From Dendrophyllia cribrosa (taxonomy: Eukaryota; Cnidaria; Anthozoa; Scleractinia; Dendrophylliidae): a stretch of 64,000 nucleotides of DNA. Where the stretch lies: assembly GCA_024195265.1 (NCBI GenBank), contig JAJLRJ010000013.1, positions 8,963,832 through 9,027,831 of the forward strand, in the 5' to 3' direction. Below are positions 39,501-41,742 of this stretch, piece after piece (the first letter of the stretch is position 1; every line of letters starts with the position of its first letter). Under the pieces are notes generated by a model that saw nothing but the letters and a program-made list of their open reading frames with translations, made no database searches and was not told the DNA's origin. The position numbers and the translations under genes were made by a program.

Positions 39501-41742
39501 CGAAAGTTTTGGACTCCCGTACGAATAGCAAATCGAAGTCCGCGTACGAGTGCCGTACGAACAACCACTGCGTTTCTAAAAGCTGACGATAGAAGACGAA
39601 GTGAAGGCCGTGAAGCTTGTAGTTCGTCGTGTGCGAGTTCGCCGTGTGGACTGCACAAAGCACGTGAGTATTTTCGCGCCAAATTCCAGACTAGTTGACG
39701 TCATACCCCACATAGATTAGATCATTTCACTTCAAGCTGCTCCATTTCACTGCAGGCTATTCCATTTCATGTTTGTATTTTTGGCGGTCTCGGCGCGAAT
39801 CATTTGATGTAACACTAAACCATTTCACATTACGCTAAACCATTTGGTGTCACGCTAAACCATTTGACATTACGCAAAACCATTTGGTGTCACGCTAAAC
39901 CATTTGACATTACGCTGAACTATTGCACATTACGCTGAACAATTTCACATTACGCTAAACCATTTGATGTTATGTTAAACCATTTCAAATCACGATTAAC
40001 CATTTGTCGGTAGGTTAAACCATTTCACACTACGTAAGACCGTTTGGTATTATACCAAATAATTTCACATTACGCTAAACCATTTGATGTTACGTTAAAC
40101 CATTTCAAATTGCGATTAACCATTTGTCGGTAGGATAAACCATTTCACACTACGTTAGACCGTTTGGTATTGTACTAAATCATTTCACATTACGCTGAAC
40201 CATTTGAGACTTCACTTTGTCGTTTTAACATTGGACACTAGACCGGTTTTTATTTACTTTCACCAATTCTACTTAGTCTGTGTGGTTTTACAAACGGAAG
40301 CTGAACTATTTACATTTAGACTTGATCATTTGTGTCTATATTGTAACGTTTCAACAACGGCGACTATACGGTTTGTAAACTGTCTAAACCATTTATTGGT
40401 TGAGTATTCCATTCCACCAAAGACAACCTGTCCAACTACATTTTAACTACATCATTTCTAGATCATCTATACCAACTTACAAAAGACCATTGAACCATTT
40501 ATGTTTATTCTAAGTCGTTTGCAATGTTTGTATTTTTGGCGGTAACGGCGGCCCATAGTTTACTGTATCGTAAATGGACTGTTATGCTGTAATGCTGCAA
40601 GAAAATGTGAAAATATCACTTCCGGTGAAAGGCATTAAATACAACAACTGTGACGAAGACACTCATATTAAATTGTGTAAACATCAGGCCCCGGTTGTTC
40701 AAAAGGTGGATAGTGCTATCCACCGGATAAATCACTATCCAGTAGATATCCACCTTTTGAACAACCGGAGGCTGATTTTTGTTTTGACTTCAAGTCGTAT
40801 GCTAATTTATGGAAAATTTAAGAGCAACTAGAATGTAAGAATGTACCGTTTATTAGTGATAATATAAGCCATATTTAAAACCTGACAAATCCAAGCACAT
40901 ACTTGACGAATAGAAAAGTAATATCGAAATGATGCAAAACTTAAACGTGCCATATCTTCATACTTTTTCCCCGGACTTTTTCAGCCCGCAGATATAAACA
41001 TTTCATAACGGGACTCCATGCATGGGCGATCACACGACGTGATTAATTATTCCAATGTCTGGATTGAACCTTCCTTTTCAAGATTTCCAAATGAAAAAAG
41101 AGTACCTATTTAGCCTGCCAATATGGATGCAACATTCGGCAAATCAGGGCAAATTTCAAGCATTTTGATCAGAACCATAATTAGACTATCGACTACTATT
41201 AAAATCGCCAAATAAAGGCTTAATGCTTCAACTCTGGAGACAATAAGGGTTGACATGCCATCACATACGCATTCACATACGAAGGCATAATTGCGAATAA
41301 TATACAACCAAAACATTCGATATGTTTTCGCTTAGTGTTATGGACGTTAACCGAGTAATAAGAAACTAACAACGCAGAATAACTACGTTTACTAACGTAC
41401 TTGCGTCGTTCAATTTTCACAACGTTGAACTACATTAATGCTTATTGTTATTATTGCATGACAAGTAAAATCAATCGCGTCTTGCGGGTAGTCACGACTA
41501 AGAAAATCCAGTTTAGAATACCCCAACACTTTTGCATCTCGACAAGTAACATGCGTGAAATACCGGTTGTTCGTTTCACCGTTGTTTATATCGTGTCTGG
41601 TTTGGTGTTCTGTAATAAAGCTGAAATGGAATATGCCATGATGTCGCAATCAACATGAATATAATAGCAGCTCACCTTGAAAGCTGTTCTCTAAAGCCAA
41701 AACGAAAAGAAAAATAACAAAATAGGTCTTTCCACGAGCCAT
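1298..41742 (-). CDS. Receptor tyrosine kinase with IgGFc-binding, HYR, SEA, EGF, Ig, SEA, FN3 ectodomain (whole gene span)
   Basis: Twenty-one coding exons join in phase to 1,540 residues. Order: signal peptide (1-22), IgGFc-binding-type domain (about 30-437), DxDxDG block (about 441-482), HYR-like repeats (about 487-574 and 580-663), SEA1 (665-778), calcium-binding EGF (778-819), Ig (820-928), SEA2 (928-1040), FN3 (1040-1136), transmembrane helix (about 1142-1164), kinase (about 1239-1510), tail to 1540. The kinase has a glycine loop from G1242, K1271, E1288, HRDLAARN at 1374-1381 and DFG at 1394-1396, so it should be active. It should sit in the plasma membrane and phosphorylate Tyr after ligand or matrix binding. 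The kinase resembles the FGFR/RET/Tie group; the ligand is unknown. The start codon has a strong AACATGG context and precedes a typical signal peptide. No frameshift or missing catalytic residue is seen. Domain names are from motif recognition, not profile search. Confidence 0.9.
1529..1648. repeat. Short foldback repeat (GGATCGTTTGGGTACCC)
   Basis: The left arm ttcttggatcgtttgggta pairs with the right arm caccc-aaacgatcccagaa, with a second inner pair around ttgcgattggttgat and aaccaatcatag. Total about 120 bp, in the last intron of the kinase gene. It looks like a MITE; target duplication not resolved. Confidence 0.5.
2143..2242 (-). CDS. Kinase gene exon 20: end of kinase C-lobe
   Basis: Residues 1482-1515. 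It starts after TTACAG, completing a Leu codon from exon 19. It encodes the conserved C-lobe close [14 protein letters not shown], including the Arg of the RPTF motif that pairs with the APE-region Glu in kinases. Donor is ACA/GTAAGT, phase 0. Confidence 0.9.
2282..2412. repeat. G/A-rich simple repeat
   Basis: About 130 bp of almost pure purine, irregular gggagg and gagggg units, in an intron of the kinase gene. No gene signal. Confidence 0.85.
3386..3482 (-). CDS. Kinase gene exon 19: kinase C-lobe
   Basis: Residues 1450-1482. Acceptor TTTTGCAG, donor CT/GTAAGT. It encodes the stretch after the WE(L)xTGG motif: APYAGM, then the helix through [17 protein letters not shown]. This region is present in all FGFR/RET-like kinases (usual form PYPG; here PYAG). 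Enters in phase 1, leaves in phase 2. Confidence 0.9.
3567..3850. repeat. TIR repeat family A, internal units in tandem
   Basis: About two and a half units of roughly 100 bp: AGAACCACCTTGTACAGC, then ACAGGAAAGTACTGCTCAG, then TTTCATTTGAATGGTCACAC. The same unit forms the longer array at 20,690-21,430. Short open frames here are accidental. Confidence 0.7.
4137..4177 (-). CDS. Kinase gene exon 18: 41-nt microexon
   Basis: Residues 1436-1450. It encodes [13 protein letters not shown], the conserved F-helix region (DVWSFG). The Val of DVW is split over the junction with exon 17 (GT plus G). Acceptor ATCAG, donor GGAG/GTGAGA. Phase 2 in, phase 1 out. Both flanking phases fit, which supports this very short exon. 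Confidence 0.88.
4427..4650. repeat. (CAGT)n microsatellite
   Basis: About 220 bp of cagt tetranucleotide with scattered ttag, ccag and ggtt variants, in the intron between exons 17 and 18. A diverged tail reaches about 4,740. Confidence 0.95.
4833..4903 (-). CDS. Kinase gene exon 17: P+1 loop
   Basis: Residues 1413-1436. Acceptor is a T-run plus CAG. It encodes [16 protein letters not shown] and ends in QSDV. PAKWMA.E is the tyrosine-kinase P+1/APE equivalent. Phase 0 in, phase 2 out at GT/GTAAGA. An overlapping plus-strand open frame is a shadow. Confidence 0.9.
5100..5425 (+). repeat. tRNA-derived SINE with repeated A-box head
   Basis: The head repeats a unit like GTAGTGGTTAGCCTGTG four to five times between about 5,118 and 5,225. 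A single B-box-like GGTTTGAGCCTGG follows at about 5,250, then the SINE body (CCAGGTGTATAAATGGG, ACCGGCGACAAAATACTGG). Each head unit looks like a tRNA A box (TGGTTAGC). The copy lies in the intron between exons 16 and 17, antisense to the kinase gene. Confidence 0.7.
5540..5662 (-). CDS. Kinase gene exon 16: catalytic and activation loops
   Basis: Residues 1372-1412. It encodes [16 protein letters not shown], then [12 protein letters not shown] and NVYEKKSG. D1376 is the catalytic base, N1381 and D1394 bind Mg-ATP, and Y1402 and Y1407 are the likely activation-loop Tyr pair. HRDLAARN is the receptor-type Tyr-kinase signature. Phase 0 on both sides (ATTTAG acceptor, GGG/GTAAGC donor). Confidence 0.93.
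5840..6290. repeat. TIR repeat family A, rearranged copy
   Basis: Contains repeated blocks of the family core (GTTTCATTTGAATGGTCACA at about 6,030 and 6,180) and the end sequence ATTGACTCTGGGAGTGA near 6,258-6,274. It stops only about 20 bp short of exon 15. Confidence 0.6.
6298..6476 (-). CDS. Kinase gene exon 15: hinge and alpha-D/E region
   Basis: Residues 1312-1371. It encodes [20 protein letters not shown] (gatekeeper V, hinge EFAEHG), a charged insert, then [17 protein letters not shown] leading into the HRD motif of exon 16. This arrangement matches FGFR/RET/VEGFR-type kinases with a short kinase insert. Phase 1 in, phase 0 out (AAG/GTGTAG). Confidence 0.9.
7766..8220. repeat. MITE family B (AGTGCAC ends, TTAA), simple copy
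   Basis: Starts after TTAA with agtgcacctaacc and ends near gggtgaggtgcat. Inside, an inverted pair of about 45 bp (TAGAGATTTGAATTTACAA and TTGTAAATTCAAACCTCTA) flanks a unique core. The right TTAA is degraded. The second copy (28,253-29,542) has both TTAA sites and two nested inserts, so this copy shows the uninterrupted form. Confidence 0.75.
8345..8455 (-). CDS. Kinase gene exon 14: alpha-C helix
   Basis: Residues 1275-1312. It encodes [12 protein letters not shown] with E1288, which pairs with K1271, then the turn [15 protein letters not shown] typical of FGFR/RET-like kinases. Acceptor CCACAG, donor GGAG/GTAAGA, phase 1 on both sides. Confidence 0.92.
8525..8630 (-). repeat. SINE body fragment
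   Basis: Minus strand matches the SINE body seen at 5,320 (TCTCTCCAGCCA, GACAAAATACTGG, AACCTTGCCATGGACC). The tRNA-like head is absent. It lies about 70 bp upstream of exon 14 in the intron. Confidence 0.6.
8890..9145 (-). CDS. Kinase gene exon 13: juxtamembrane and N-lobe
   Basis: Residues 1190-1275. A Pro/Ala-rich juxtamembrane stretch with Y1208 leads to the glycine loop [17 protein letters not shown] (G1242, G1246, G1248, G1251) and the ATP-binding lysine in CAVKKLK (K1271). Acceptor ATTACAG, donor AAAAC/GTAAGT; phase 0 in, phase 1 out. A plus-strand open frame over the same bases is a shadow. Confidence 0.93.
9184..9655. repeat. TIR element with AGGATGATCCTAG repeats
   Basis: Inverted ends read CATTTACAT-GAAAGAGGATGAT on the left and the complement on the right (atcctctttccatgtaaat). 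The palindromic motif aggatgatcctag recurs about eight times inside. Non-autonomous; intron of the kinase gene. Confidence 0.65.
9909..10038. mobile_element. 130-bp MITE with TA duplication
   Basis: TIR CAGCTATTTCAATTAACG and its complement at the right end, each next to TA. Inner arms also pair (GACCGCAAGGTAGTATG with CATACTACCTTGCGATC). Tc1/mariner/pogo-like by target site; family not identified. Confidence 0.75.
10118..10278. mobile_element. MITE family C, copy 1 (CAGGGGCGGATC ends, 5-bp TSD)
   Basis: TIR CAGGGGCGGATCTAGG pairs with CCTGGATCCGCCCCTG. Flanking direct repeat TTGTA is present on both sides. Contains a C-tract and GAGATGACCTAGTCTGCG. Copy 2 at 24,510 has TSD CTAAC. CAGGGGCGGA-type ends with 5-bp duplications suggest the hAT5 group; this is inference. 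Confidence 0.85.
10311..10476. repeat. Foldback repeat (TCCAAACGATGTCTGTGATT)
   Basis: The left part tccaaacgatgtctgtgatt pairs with the right part aaatcacagacatcgtttgga. A half copy lacking the right arm lies at 53,004-53,136 (gtagtccagcacttgtcc shared). Confidence 0.6.
10898..11090. repeat. Imperfect foldback repeat
   Basis: Left aaagaaataaaaaaagcgcc and gtgcattattgagtta pair with right aattcaacaatgcac and ttcttttatttcttt. The spacer holds an inner hairpin (cacgcgggaatttttaaaaacac versus gtgttgttaaaaattcgcaagtg). Confidence 0.55.
11340..11500 (-). CDS. Kinase gene exon 12: transmembrane segment
   Basis: Residues 1136-1189. A short Ser/Thr linker, then a helix of about 23 residues from [12 protein letters not shown] to VAVFVY, then the stop-transfer RRWQKKKR, places the kinase in the cytoplasm. 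Acceptor TTACAG, donor CCG/GTGAGT, phase 1 in, phase 0 out. Confidence 0.92.
11555..11725. repeat. MITE family D copy (AATAGGCCATTTCCGA ends)
   Basis: Left end aataggccatttccgac, right end aactcggaaatggactatt, with inner arms gcctctctatcaaagcgagg and gatagagaggct. A related copy is nested at 25,705-25,888. Only about 50 bp separate it from exon 12. Confidence 0.65.
11755..12260. repeat. GGTATATGAAAGGG repeat block with G and C homopolymers
   Basis: A G-run (about 20) near 11,755 is followed by several GGTATATGAAA(A)GGG phrases (near 11,850, 11,885, 12,090, 12,130). A C-run of 61 follows at 12,194-12,254. Open frames here are poly-Gly or poly-Pro artefacts. On the sense strand of the kinase gene the long tract is G61. 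Confidence 0.7.
12987..13318. repeat. Two adjacent palindromes (repeat family E)
   Basis: Palindrome 1 (about 12,987-13,135) pairs ACTTATTGACTAAGT and GGTCATGGCG with their complements. Palindrome 2 (about 13,137-13,318) has ttatcatatgacc and ggtcatatgataa at its ends and a core rich in CGTACGGCC. A related copy, in the other orientation, lies at 23,250-23,545. Confidence 0.65.
13387..13674 (-). CDS. Kinase gene exon 11: fibronectin type III domain
   Basis: Residues 1040-1136. It starts EVPPPPVNV, has the conserved core Trp in IITWSHPE, then YLLQFRK and the closing [20 protein letters not shown], the FN3 signature around the F/G strands. A single phase 1-1 exon. Acceptor TTTCAG, donor AAAAA/GTAGGT is somewhat weak but keeps phase with exon 12. 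Confidence 0.9.
13938..14818. repeat. 880-bp polypurine (GGAA)n and GGAAGCAAGCAA tract
   Basis: Nearly uninterrupted purine on the plus strand. From about 14,640 it is regular ggaa. From 13,960 to 14,620 it is a higher-order mix of gggagggagg, gaggaagg and caagcaagcaa blocks, with a phrase of about 130 bp (ggaaggaactgagg, then gggatggagggggg) recurring about three times. On the kinase pre-mRNA it is pyrimidine, starting 24 nt after the exon 10 donor. Long open frames of Pro/Ser/Leu are artefacts. Confidence 0.95.
14842..15005 (-). CDS. Kinase gene exon 10: second SEA domain, C-terminal part
   Basis: Residues 985-1040. It opens with [15 protein letters not shown]: the SEA signature, with G987-S988 at the position where SEA domains cleave themselves. 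A further strand/helix stretch follows ([10 protein letters not shown]) to the FN3 boundary. Phase 2 in, phase 1 out (AGAG/GTTTGT). Confidence 0.9.
16250..16845. repeat. Divergent tandem array (GCCGCCAAG and TTCGCGTTCAAT units)
   Basis: Six to seven very diverged units, about 60 to 115 bp apart, share an aa(c)cgccaag(c)cgctaa phrase followed by a (tt)cgc(a/g)ttcaat phrase. Examples: 16,261 gccgccaagtgg, 16,383 gccttgccgct, 16,494 accgccaagaagct, 16,557 actgccaagccg, 16,776 accactgagacgct. The nested element at 16,854 broke the array. Confidence 0.5.
16854..17780. mobile_element. 927-bp TIR element rich in GTCGGCCGAC, 8-bp TSD
   Basis: Ends GGTAAAAGTGAAGA and its complement are flanked by an exact 8-bp direct repeat CAGTCGGT (16,846-16,853 and 17,781-17,788). 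Subterminal regions are packed with palindromic gtcggccgac and ttggccgac units (about 16,885-17,125 and 17,665-17,755). No coding frame is convincing. An 8-bp duplication fits hAT or P superfamilies; class unresolved. Confidence 0.85.
18707..18858. mobile_element. MITE (GATGGTTTTCAC ends, TA)
   Basis: Left gatggttttcactcacgtga and right gtaacgtggaaaccatc are inverted, next to TA on both sides. The core contains paired ATGGCGGCCATATTG and CAATATGGCCGCC-type arms. 152 bp. Confidence 0.65.
18868..19112. repeat. Foldback repeat (AAACTGGTTATGAA ends)
   Basis: Ends aaactggttatgaa and ttcataaccagtttg are inverted. An inner pair is accgtgcacaaaac and gtgcacggt. In the intron between exons 9 and 10. 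Confidence 0.6.
19524..19582 (-). CDS. Kinase gene exon 9: second SEA domain, middle part
   Basis: Residues 966-985. It encodes [19 protein letters not shown], the helix/turn just before the SEA GS-motif strand. Acceptor CTCCACAG, donor TTTTGT/GTGAGT. Phase 0 in, phase 2 out, the same as exon 4 in SEA1. At 59 nt it has no long open frame and is easy to miss. Confidence 0.88.
19735..19900. repeat. TIR repeat family A fragment
   Basis: Core phrases CATGCAAAAGTACTGCC, GTTTCATTTGAATGGTCACA and the end ATTGACTCTGGGAGTGA are present. It lies between exons 8 and 9. Confidence 0.6.
20364..20476 (-). CDS. Kinase gene exon 8: second SEA domain, N-terminal part
   Basis: Residues 928-965. It encodes the first strand ([16 protein letters not shown]) and the helix [15 protein letters not shown] typical of SEA openings. 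Phase 1 in, phase 0 out (GAG/GTACGA), the same as exon 3 of SEA1. Confidence 0.88.
20690..21430. repeat. Tandem array of family A units, about 100 to 106 bp each
   Basis: Seven units of the form CTTGTACAGCATAATAAACA, GGAAAGTACTGCTCA, CTTTCATTTGAATGG, CACAGACTCAAAAGTTAGAA. They differ by point changes and small indels. Open frames through them are not genes. Confidence 0.8.
21575..21985. repeat. TIR element (GGTTGTTCAAAGC ends) with nested palindrome
   Basis: Ends ccaggttgttcaaagc and gttcgaacaactggg, plus inner taacccaggg and cctgggtt, are inverted. A palindrome of about 142 bp at 21,714-21,855 pairs ACACGGTACAACTTTGTTGC and GCGACACGCTTA with their complements; it looks like a second MITE inserted in the first. 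Confidence 0.6.
22371..22788. mobile_element. 418-bp foldback MITE with TTAA sites
   Basis: TTAA at 22,367-22,370 and 22,789-22,792. Arms of about 190 bp are near-perfect inverted copies, from AGGGAACCTCCATTGTT through AAATTGACGTTAAATTG and GGATACGAATAT to ATGGCGGCGCGCGGGAAA. The loop is about 40 bp. Kolobok/piggyBac-like target. The high arm identity suggests a recent or gene-converted copy. Confidence 0.85.
22896..23219 (-). CDS. Kinase gene exon 7: immunoglobulin domain
   Basis: Residues 820-928. An I-set-like Ig: [11 protein letters not shown] start, [17 protein letters not shown] (first Cys and core Trp), GSLLVFDT, then [11 protein letters not shown] (D-x-G-x-Y-x-C) and closing VNLTV. 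Both Cys of the disulfide are present. One phase 1-1 exon (AATACAG acceptor, GAAG/GTGAGA donor). Confidence 0.93.
23250..23545. repeat. Repeat family E, second copy
   Basis: Same CGTACGGCC-rich palindrome bounded by tatcatatgacc and ggtcatatgata as at 13,137-13,318, followed by acttattgactaagtt and the GGTCATGGCGCACGGACC arm. It starts about 30 bp upstream of exon 7. Confidence 0.6.
23630..24160. repeat. Region of AAGACGTG / GACGAAT inverted motifs
   Basis: Repeated motifs (cagacgaat, acgtcttcaagacgtg, gacggaaaattcgtct) and inverted pairing between about 23,640 and 24,160 (ACTGTTTTCTATTTG versus CAAATAGAAAACAGT) suggest one degenerate foldback element. Edges unresolved. No gene seen. Confidence 0.45.
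24158..24484. repeat. TIR repeat related to the element at 61,948
   Basis: The left part caaccacgacggcgaagc and the right part gtggttgcttaagctccct match the ends of the 61,948-62,313 element. It ends 25 bp before MITE family C copy 2. Confidence 0.5.
24510..24690. mobile_element. MITE family C, copy 2 (5-bp TSD CTAAC)
   Basis: Same ends and body as 10,118-10,278 (CAGGGGCGGATCTAGG, GAGATGACCTAGTCTGCG, CCTGGATCCGCCCCTG). Exact CTAAC lies on both sides. Longer than copy 1 by about 20 bp, mainly from G and C runs. Confidence 0.85.
24696..25117. mobile_element. TIR repeat family A, most complete copy
   Basis: Left end acccattcactcctagagtc and right end ggcactcttgggaattaaggggtt are inverted. Inside are three core units with CATTCAAATGAAAGC, then a tail TTTTACAAAATGAAATTTAGG. 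It abuts MITE C copy 2 and ends about 30 bp from exon 6. Confidence 0.65.
25148..25273 (-). CDS. Kinase gene exon 6: calcium-binding EGF domain
   Basis: Residues 778-819. DFNECAAPD start (calcium ligands D/N/E), six Cys in EGF order, [18 protein letters not shown] with the hydroxylation-type Asn/Tyr context. The 126-nt phase 1-1 exon is the classic shuffled EGF exon. No open frame of its own length exists; the call rests on splice sites (AAACAG, CAAG/GTATTG) and Cys spacing. Confidence 0.93.
25410..25464. mobile_element. 55-bp near-perfect palindrome with 9-bp TSD
   Basis: TAGCCTGCGAGCAAGCTC pairs with GAGCTTGCTCGCAGGCTA around a short loop. Exact 9-bp direct repeats TAAAAACCC flank it (25,401-25,409 and 25,465-25,473) and split the TIR of the host element. 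A 9-bp TSD is typical of Mutator-like elements. Confidence 0.82.
25705..25888. repeat. MITE family D copy, nested
   Basis: Ends gggccatttccgagttatg and cgtaactcggaaatggcct are inverted, with inner cctcgttgtcaaagcgaggc arms. It lies inside the 25,398-26,010 element. Confidence 0.65.
26189..26562. repeat. TIR-like element with an internal tRNA-like segment
   Basis: Ends aaccggtgaatacg and cgcgtattcacaggtt are inverted. The minus strand from about 26,400 to 26,330 reads TAGTATAGTGGGTAAGAG, an A-box-like start, but a clear B box is missing. Copy 2 is at 53,756-55,082. Confidence 0.5.
26827..27011. mobile_element. 185-bp palindrome with 9-bp TSD
   Basis: TAGCCTGCATAACAGGCGTT and its complement form the ends. 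An exact CGGTTCTGG lies at 26,818-26,826 and 27,012-27,020. The core is a GC-rich hairpin (GCGAGCGCG, GAGACACGCACGGG). Ends and TSD length match the 55-bp palindrome at 25,410. Mutator-like by inference. Confidence 0.85.
27188..27336 (-). CDS. Kinase gene exon 5: first SEA domain, C-terminal part
   Basis: Residues 728-778. It opens [14 protein letters not shown]: the SEA strand with G730-S731 at the usual self-cleavage point. Two N-glycosylation-type sites follow (NDT, NGT). Phase 2 in (TTTCAG acceptor), phase 1 out (AAAG/GTGCAT), identical phases to exon 10. Confidence 0.88.
27395..27445. repeat. T-run followed by G-run
   Basis: About 20 T then 22 G. Intronic, about 60 bp upstream of exon 5. 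One of at least ten G or C homopolymers in the window. Confidence 0.9.
27500..27655. repeat. (ATC)n microsatellite
   Basis: About 150 bp of atc/cat triplets with scattered changes. Asp-rich or Ile-rich open frames over it are artefacts. Confidence 0.92.
28042..28109 (-). CDS. Kinase gene exon 4: first SEA domain, middle part
   Basis: Residues 706-728. It encodes [22 protein letters not shown], the second SEA helix and turn. Acceptor TTTGTAG, donor TTTAG/GTATGC. Phase 0 in, phase 2 out. Too short to show as an open frame; supported by phase and by its match in position to exon 9. Confidence 0.87.
28342..28737. mobile_element. Nested insert with GCAAGCATAAGCACAAGC repeats
   Basis: Starts gcctggttttcacttgcgacg. 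It has 6-bp-stepped gcaagc/ataagc/acaagc repeats on the left and complementary gcttgtgcttgcgc repeats in the middle and right. The sequence on either side continues MITE family B. The right end lacks the full TIR, so the copy is probably damaged. The start resembles the 47,778 element (AGCCTGGTTTCCA). Confidence 0.6.
28996..29438. mobile_element. 443-bp element (GGCCGTTTTTATGCT ends, 3-bp TSD ATT)
   Basis: Ends ggccgtttttatgct and agcaaaaaaaaggcc with ATT on both sides, inserted at the ATAATT|CACTAACG point of MITE family B. The interior is packed with AGACGTTAAA/TTTAACGTCT motifs in both directions and TATAAAAACGG. Confidence 0.82.
29570..29700. repeat. Dispersed repeat, copy 1 (AGAGAATTCATCTTGGGCGATC)
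   Basis: Shares several blocks with 31,025-31,200: ATACATTTC(T/C)TATAG, TCATCTTG(G/T)G(C/T)GATCAT, CCTTAATTCTCATGACC, AATATTACAAG. No gene seen. Confidence 0.5.
29758..29879 (-). CDS. Kinase gene exon 3: first SEA domain, N-terminal part
   Basis: Residues 665-705. It encodes the first SEA strand ([16 protein letters not shown]) and helix ([15 protein letters not shown]). Acceptor TTGTAG, donor GAG/GTATGA. Phase 1 in, phase 0 out, matching exon 8. Confidence 0.88.
29922..29996. mobile_element. 75-bp palindromic MITE (CAACCTCGTTCCCAGG), 9-bp TSD
   Basis: Ends CAACCTCGTTCCCAGG and complement. Exact ACACAAGGT at 29,913-29,921 and 29,997-30,005. It sits only about 40 bp upstream of exon 3, close to the acceptor. 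Related copies at 34,899 and 45,435. Confidence 0.85.
30010..31020. other. Intron 2 segment without recognised features
   Basis: About 1 kb of intron with no exon-like splice pairs, no TIR pairs and no clear repeats that I can see. AT-rich, two TTTACCAAA phrases near 30,650. Confidence 0.5.
31025..31200. repeat. Dispersed repeat, copy 2
   Basis: Same blocks as 29,570-29,700, same orientation, with about 50 bp of extra sequence. Ends near ctcttagggcttaaagggtt. Confidence 0.5.
31226..31420. mobile_element. MITE (CCATTTGTCAGAACTGGC ends, TA)
   Basis: Left ccatttgtcagaactggc and right gccagttctgacaaatgg with TA on both sides. Inner GGCCGGCCAGACCGGTCC pairs with GGTCCGGCC. It lies about 40 bp downstream of the exon 2 donor. 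Confidence 0.78.
31461..33386 (-). CDS. Kinase gene exon 2: IgGFc-binding domain, DxDxDG block, two HYR-like repeats
   Basis: Residues 23-665 in one 1,926-nt exon. The first 415 residues match the IgGFc-binding N-terminal type: [14 protein letters not shown] start, [34 protein letters not shown], and a late YYVYHD. Residues 441-482 hold [11 protein letters not shown] and [11 protein letters not shown], two Asp/Gly loops like EF-hand-type calcium sites of the MopE-like metal-binding motif. Two Cys-containing HYR-like repeats follow ([16 protein letters not shown]). Known relatives occur in secreted mucus and adhesive proteins; as the outer end of a kinase receptor it should bind matrix, mucus or microbes (inference). 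Phase 1 on both sides (TTTCAG acceptor, AAAG/GTTAGT donor). Confidence 0.92.
33715..33850. repeat. Repeat with ACTAAACTGCC...AAAACCATAC and G-run
   Basis: Shares CATACC-TATA-AGCT-ATATATGGG and the C/G run with 60,850-60,960. Not coding. Confidence 0.6.
34078..34771. mobile_element. 694-bp TIR element (CCGTATTTATTCGATTAA, TA), copy 1
   Basis: Ends CCGTATTTATTCGATTAA and complement, TA on both sides. Internal GGCGTTTATTCGA repeats. Two inner foldbacks: 34,160-34,300 (GAGAAGGAAACTAGGCCGAG arms) and 34,370-34,515 (CTTGGCTCCAAGGCTTGGGG arms). Second copy at 42,119. Confidence 0.82.
34899..34964. mobile_element. 66-bp palindromic MITE (CTCGTTCCCAGG), about 9-bp TSD
   Basis: Ends CATCTCGTTCCCAGGG and CCTGGGAACGAGGTTG. 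Flanks GCCTGTAGT and GCCTGTAGC match at 8 of 9 positions. Same family as 29,922. Confidence 0.72.
35365..35740. repeat. Minisatellite (AAAGAGTTTTGTCACGGCTC)
   Basis: From 35,365 to about 35,590, about ten diverged units of roughly 20 to 22 bp. It is followed by about three units of ATTTTGTCA(C/T)GAAAAATAA to 35,740. Not coding. Confidence 0.8.
36027..36947. mobile_element. 921-bp TIR element with DDE transposase remnant (TA)
   Basis: Outer TIRs of about 40 bp: CACCTTTTGCCATTCATTAC at left and its complement at right, with TA on both sides. Inside lies a second inverted pair, TTGTACGAATTCTTGACAGG at 36,078 and its complement near 36,463, which brackets the transposase remnant. Between 36,520 and 36,900 the AT-rich sequence repeats GCAATTG/AATGTTATT-type motifs. 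Confidence 0.8.
36200..36491 (+). pseudogene. Tc1-like/DDE_3 transposase fragment
   Basis: The plus frame encodes [20 protein letters not shown], then [20 protein letters not shown] and a following ISSINGLI strand. This is the first catalytic Asp region of Tc1/DDE_3-type transposases (FIDE-G-N-W). The second Asp and final Glu regions are missing. A fragment carried in a TIR element, not a working enzyme. Confidence 0.75.
37440..37860. repeat. 20-bp tandem array in left arm (AAATGGTTTAGCGTAATGTG)
   Basis: About 20 units with an exact 20-bp step, alternating GCGTAATGTGA and GCGTGACACCA ends. A mirrored array lies at 39,795-40,205 in the right arm. Constant period with no unique spacers, so not CRISPR-like. 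Confidence 0.85.
38401..38568. repeat. Dispersed repeat (CATTTGTTCATTG, CGGTCCATCTTGGCGGTCC)
   Basis: Shares with 44,498-44,645 the blocks GTTCATTGTTTC(G/A)TAAAAGGAATT, GCGGTCC(A/G)(G/T)AT..GCAAAATTCGGACCGCTCAG and TTTGCCATATAATAAAA. No coding. Confidence 0.65.
38570..38829. mobile_element. 260-bp Harbinger-like MITE (GGGACGGACC, TTA)
   Basis: Ends GGGACGGACCATTTAA and TTAAATGGTCCGTCCC with TTA on both sides (38,567-38,569; 38,830-38,832). Inner G-run (about 27) and C-run (about 23) are positioned to pair with each other. 3-bp TTA sites are typical of PIF/Harbinger. Confidence 0.85.
40686..40770. mobile_element. 85-bp MITE (CCGGTTGTTCAAAAGGTGG)
   Basis: Left CCGGTTGTTCAAAAGGTGGA and right complement form a hairpin with inner ATAGTG and CACTAT arms. 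TSD not resolved. Confidence 0.7.
40850..41640. other. Intron 1 segment without recognised features
   Basis: About 800 bp directly downstream of the signal-peptide exon. No TIR pair, SINE or exon signal that I can see. It could hold regulatory sites of the kinase gene. Confidence 0.4.
41676..41742 (-). CDS. Kinase gene exon 1: start codon and signal peptide
   Basis: Residues 1-22: [20 protein letters not shown] and two more. A positive n-region, a hydrophobic core and a polar end are typical of a cleaved signal peptide. ATG context is AACATGG. Donor TCAAG/GTGAGC leaves phase 1; the G joins exon 2 to make Asp. An upstream in-frame ATG exists but would bury the signal peptide, so this start is preferred. 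Confidence 0.88.

Larger units (their letters stand above)
37100..40558. mobile_element. 3.46-kb foldback element
   Basis: The ends CTATGGGC(G)GCCGTTACCGCC and complement start inverted arms of about 1.3 kb (37,100-38,395 and 39,226-40,558). TTTA lies at both edges (37,096-37,099; 40,559-40,562); GTTTAC is also possible. Arms carry a 20-bp tandem array and pairs such as TTGGCTCAGACTAATTTGCT. The loop (38,396-39,225) holds another repeat and a Harbinger-like MITE. Short frames are mirrored in both arms and look non-coding. It occupies about 40 percent of intron 1 of the kinase gene. Confidence 0.88.

Noticed and set aside
37938..39682. Paired 60-80-codon frames in both arms of the foldback
   Set aside because: Mirrored translations of the inverted arms, no domain recognised.
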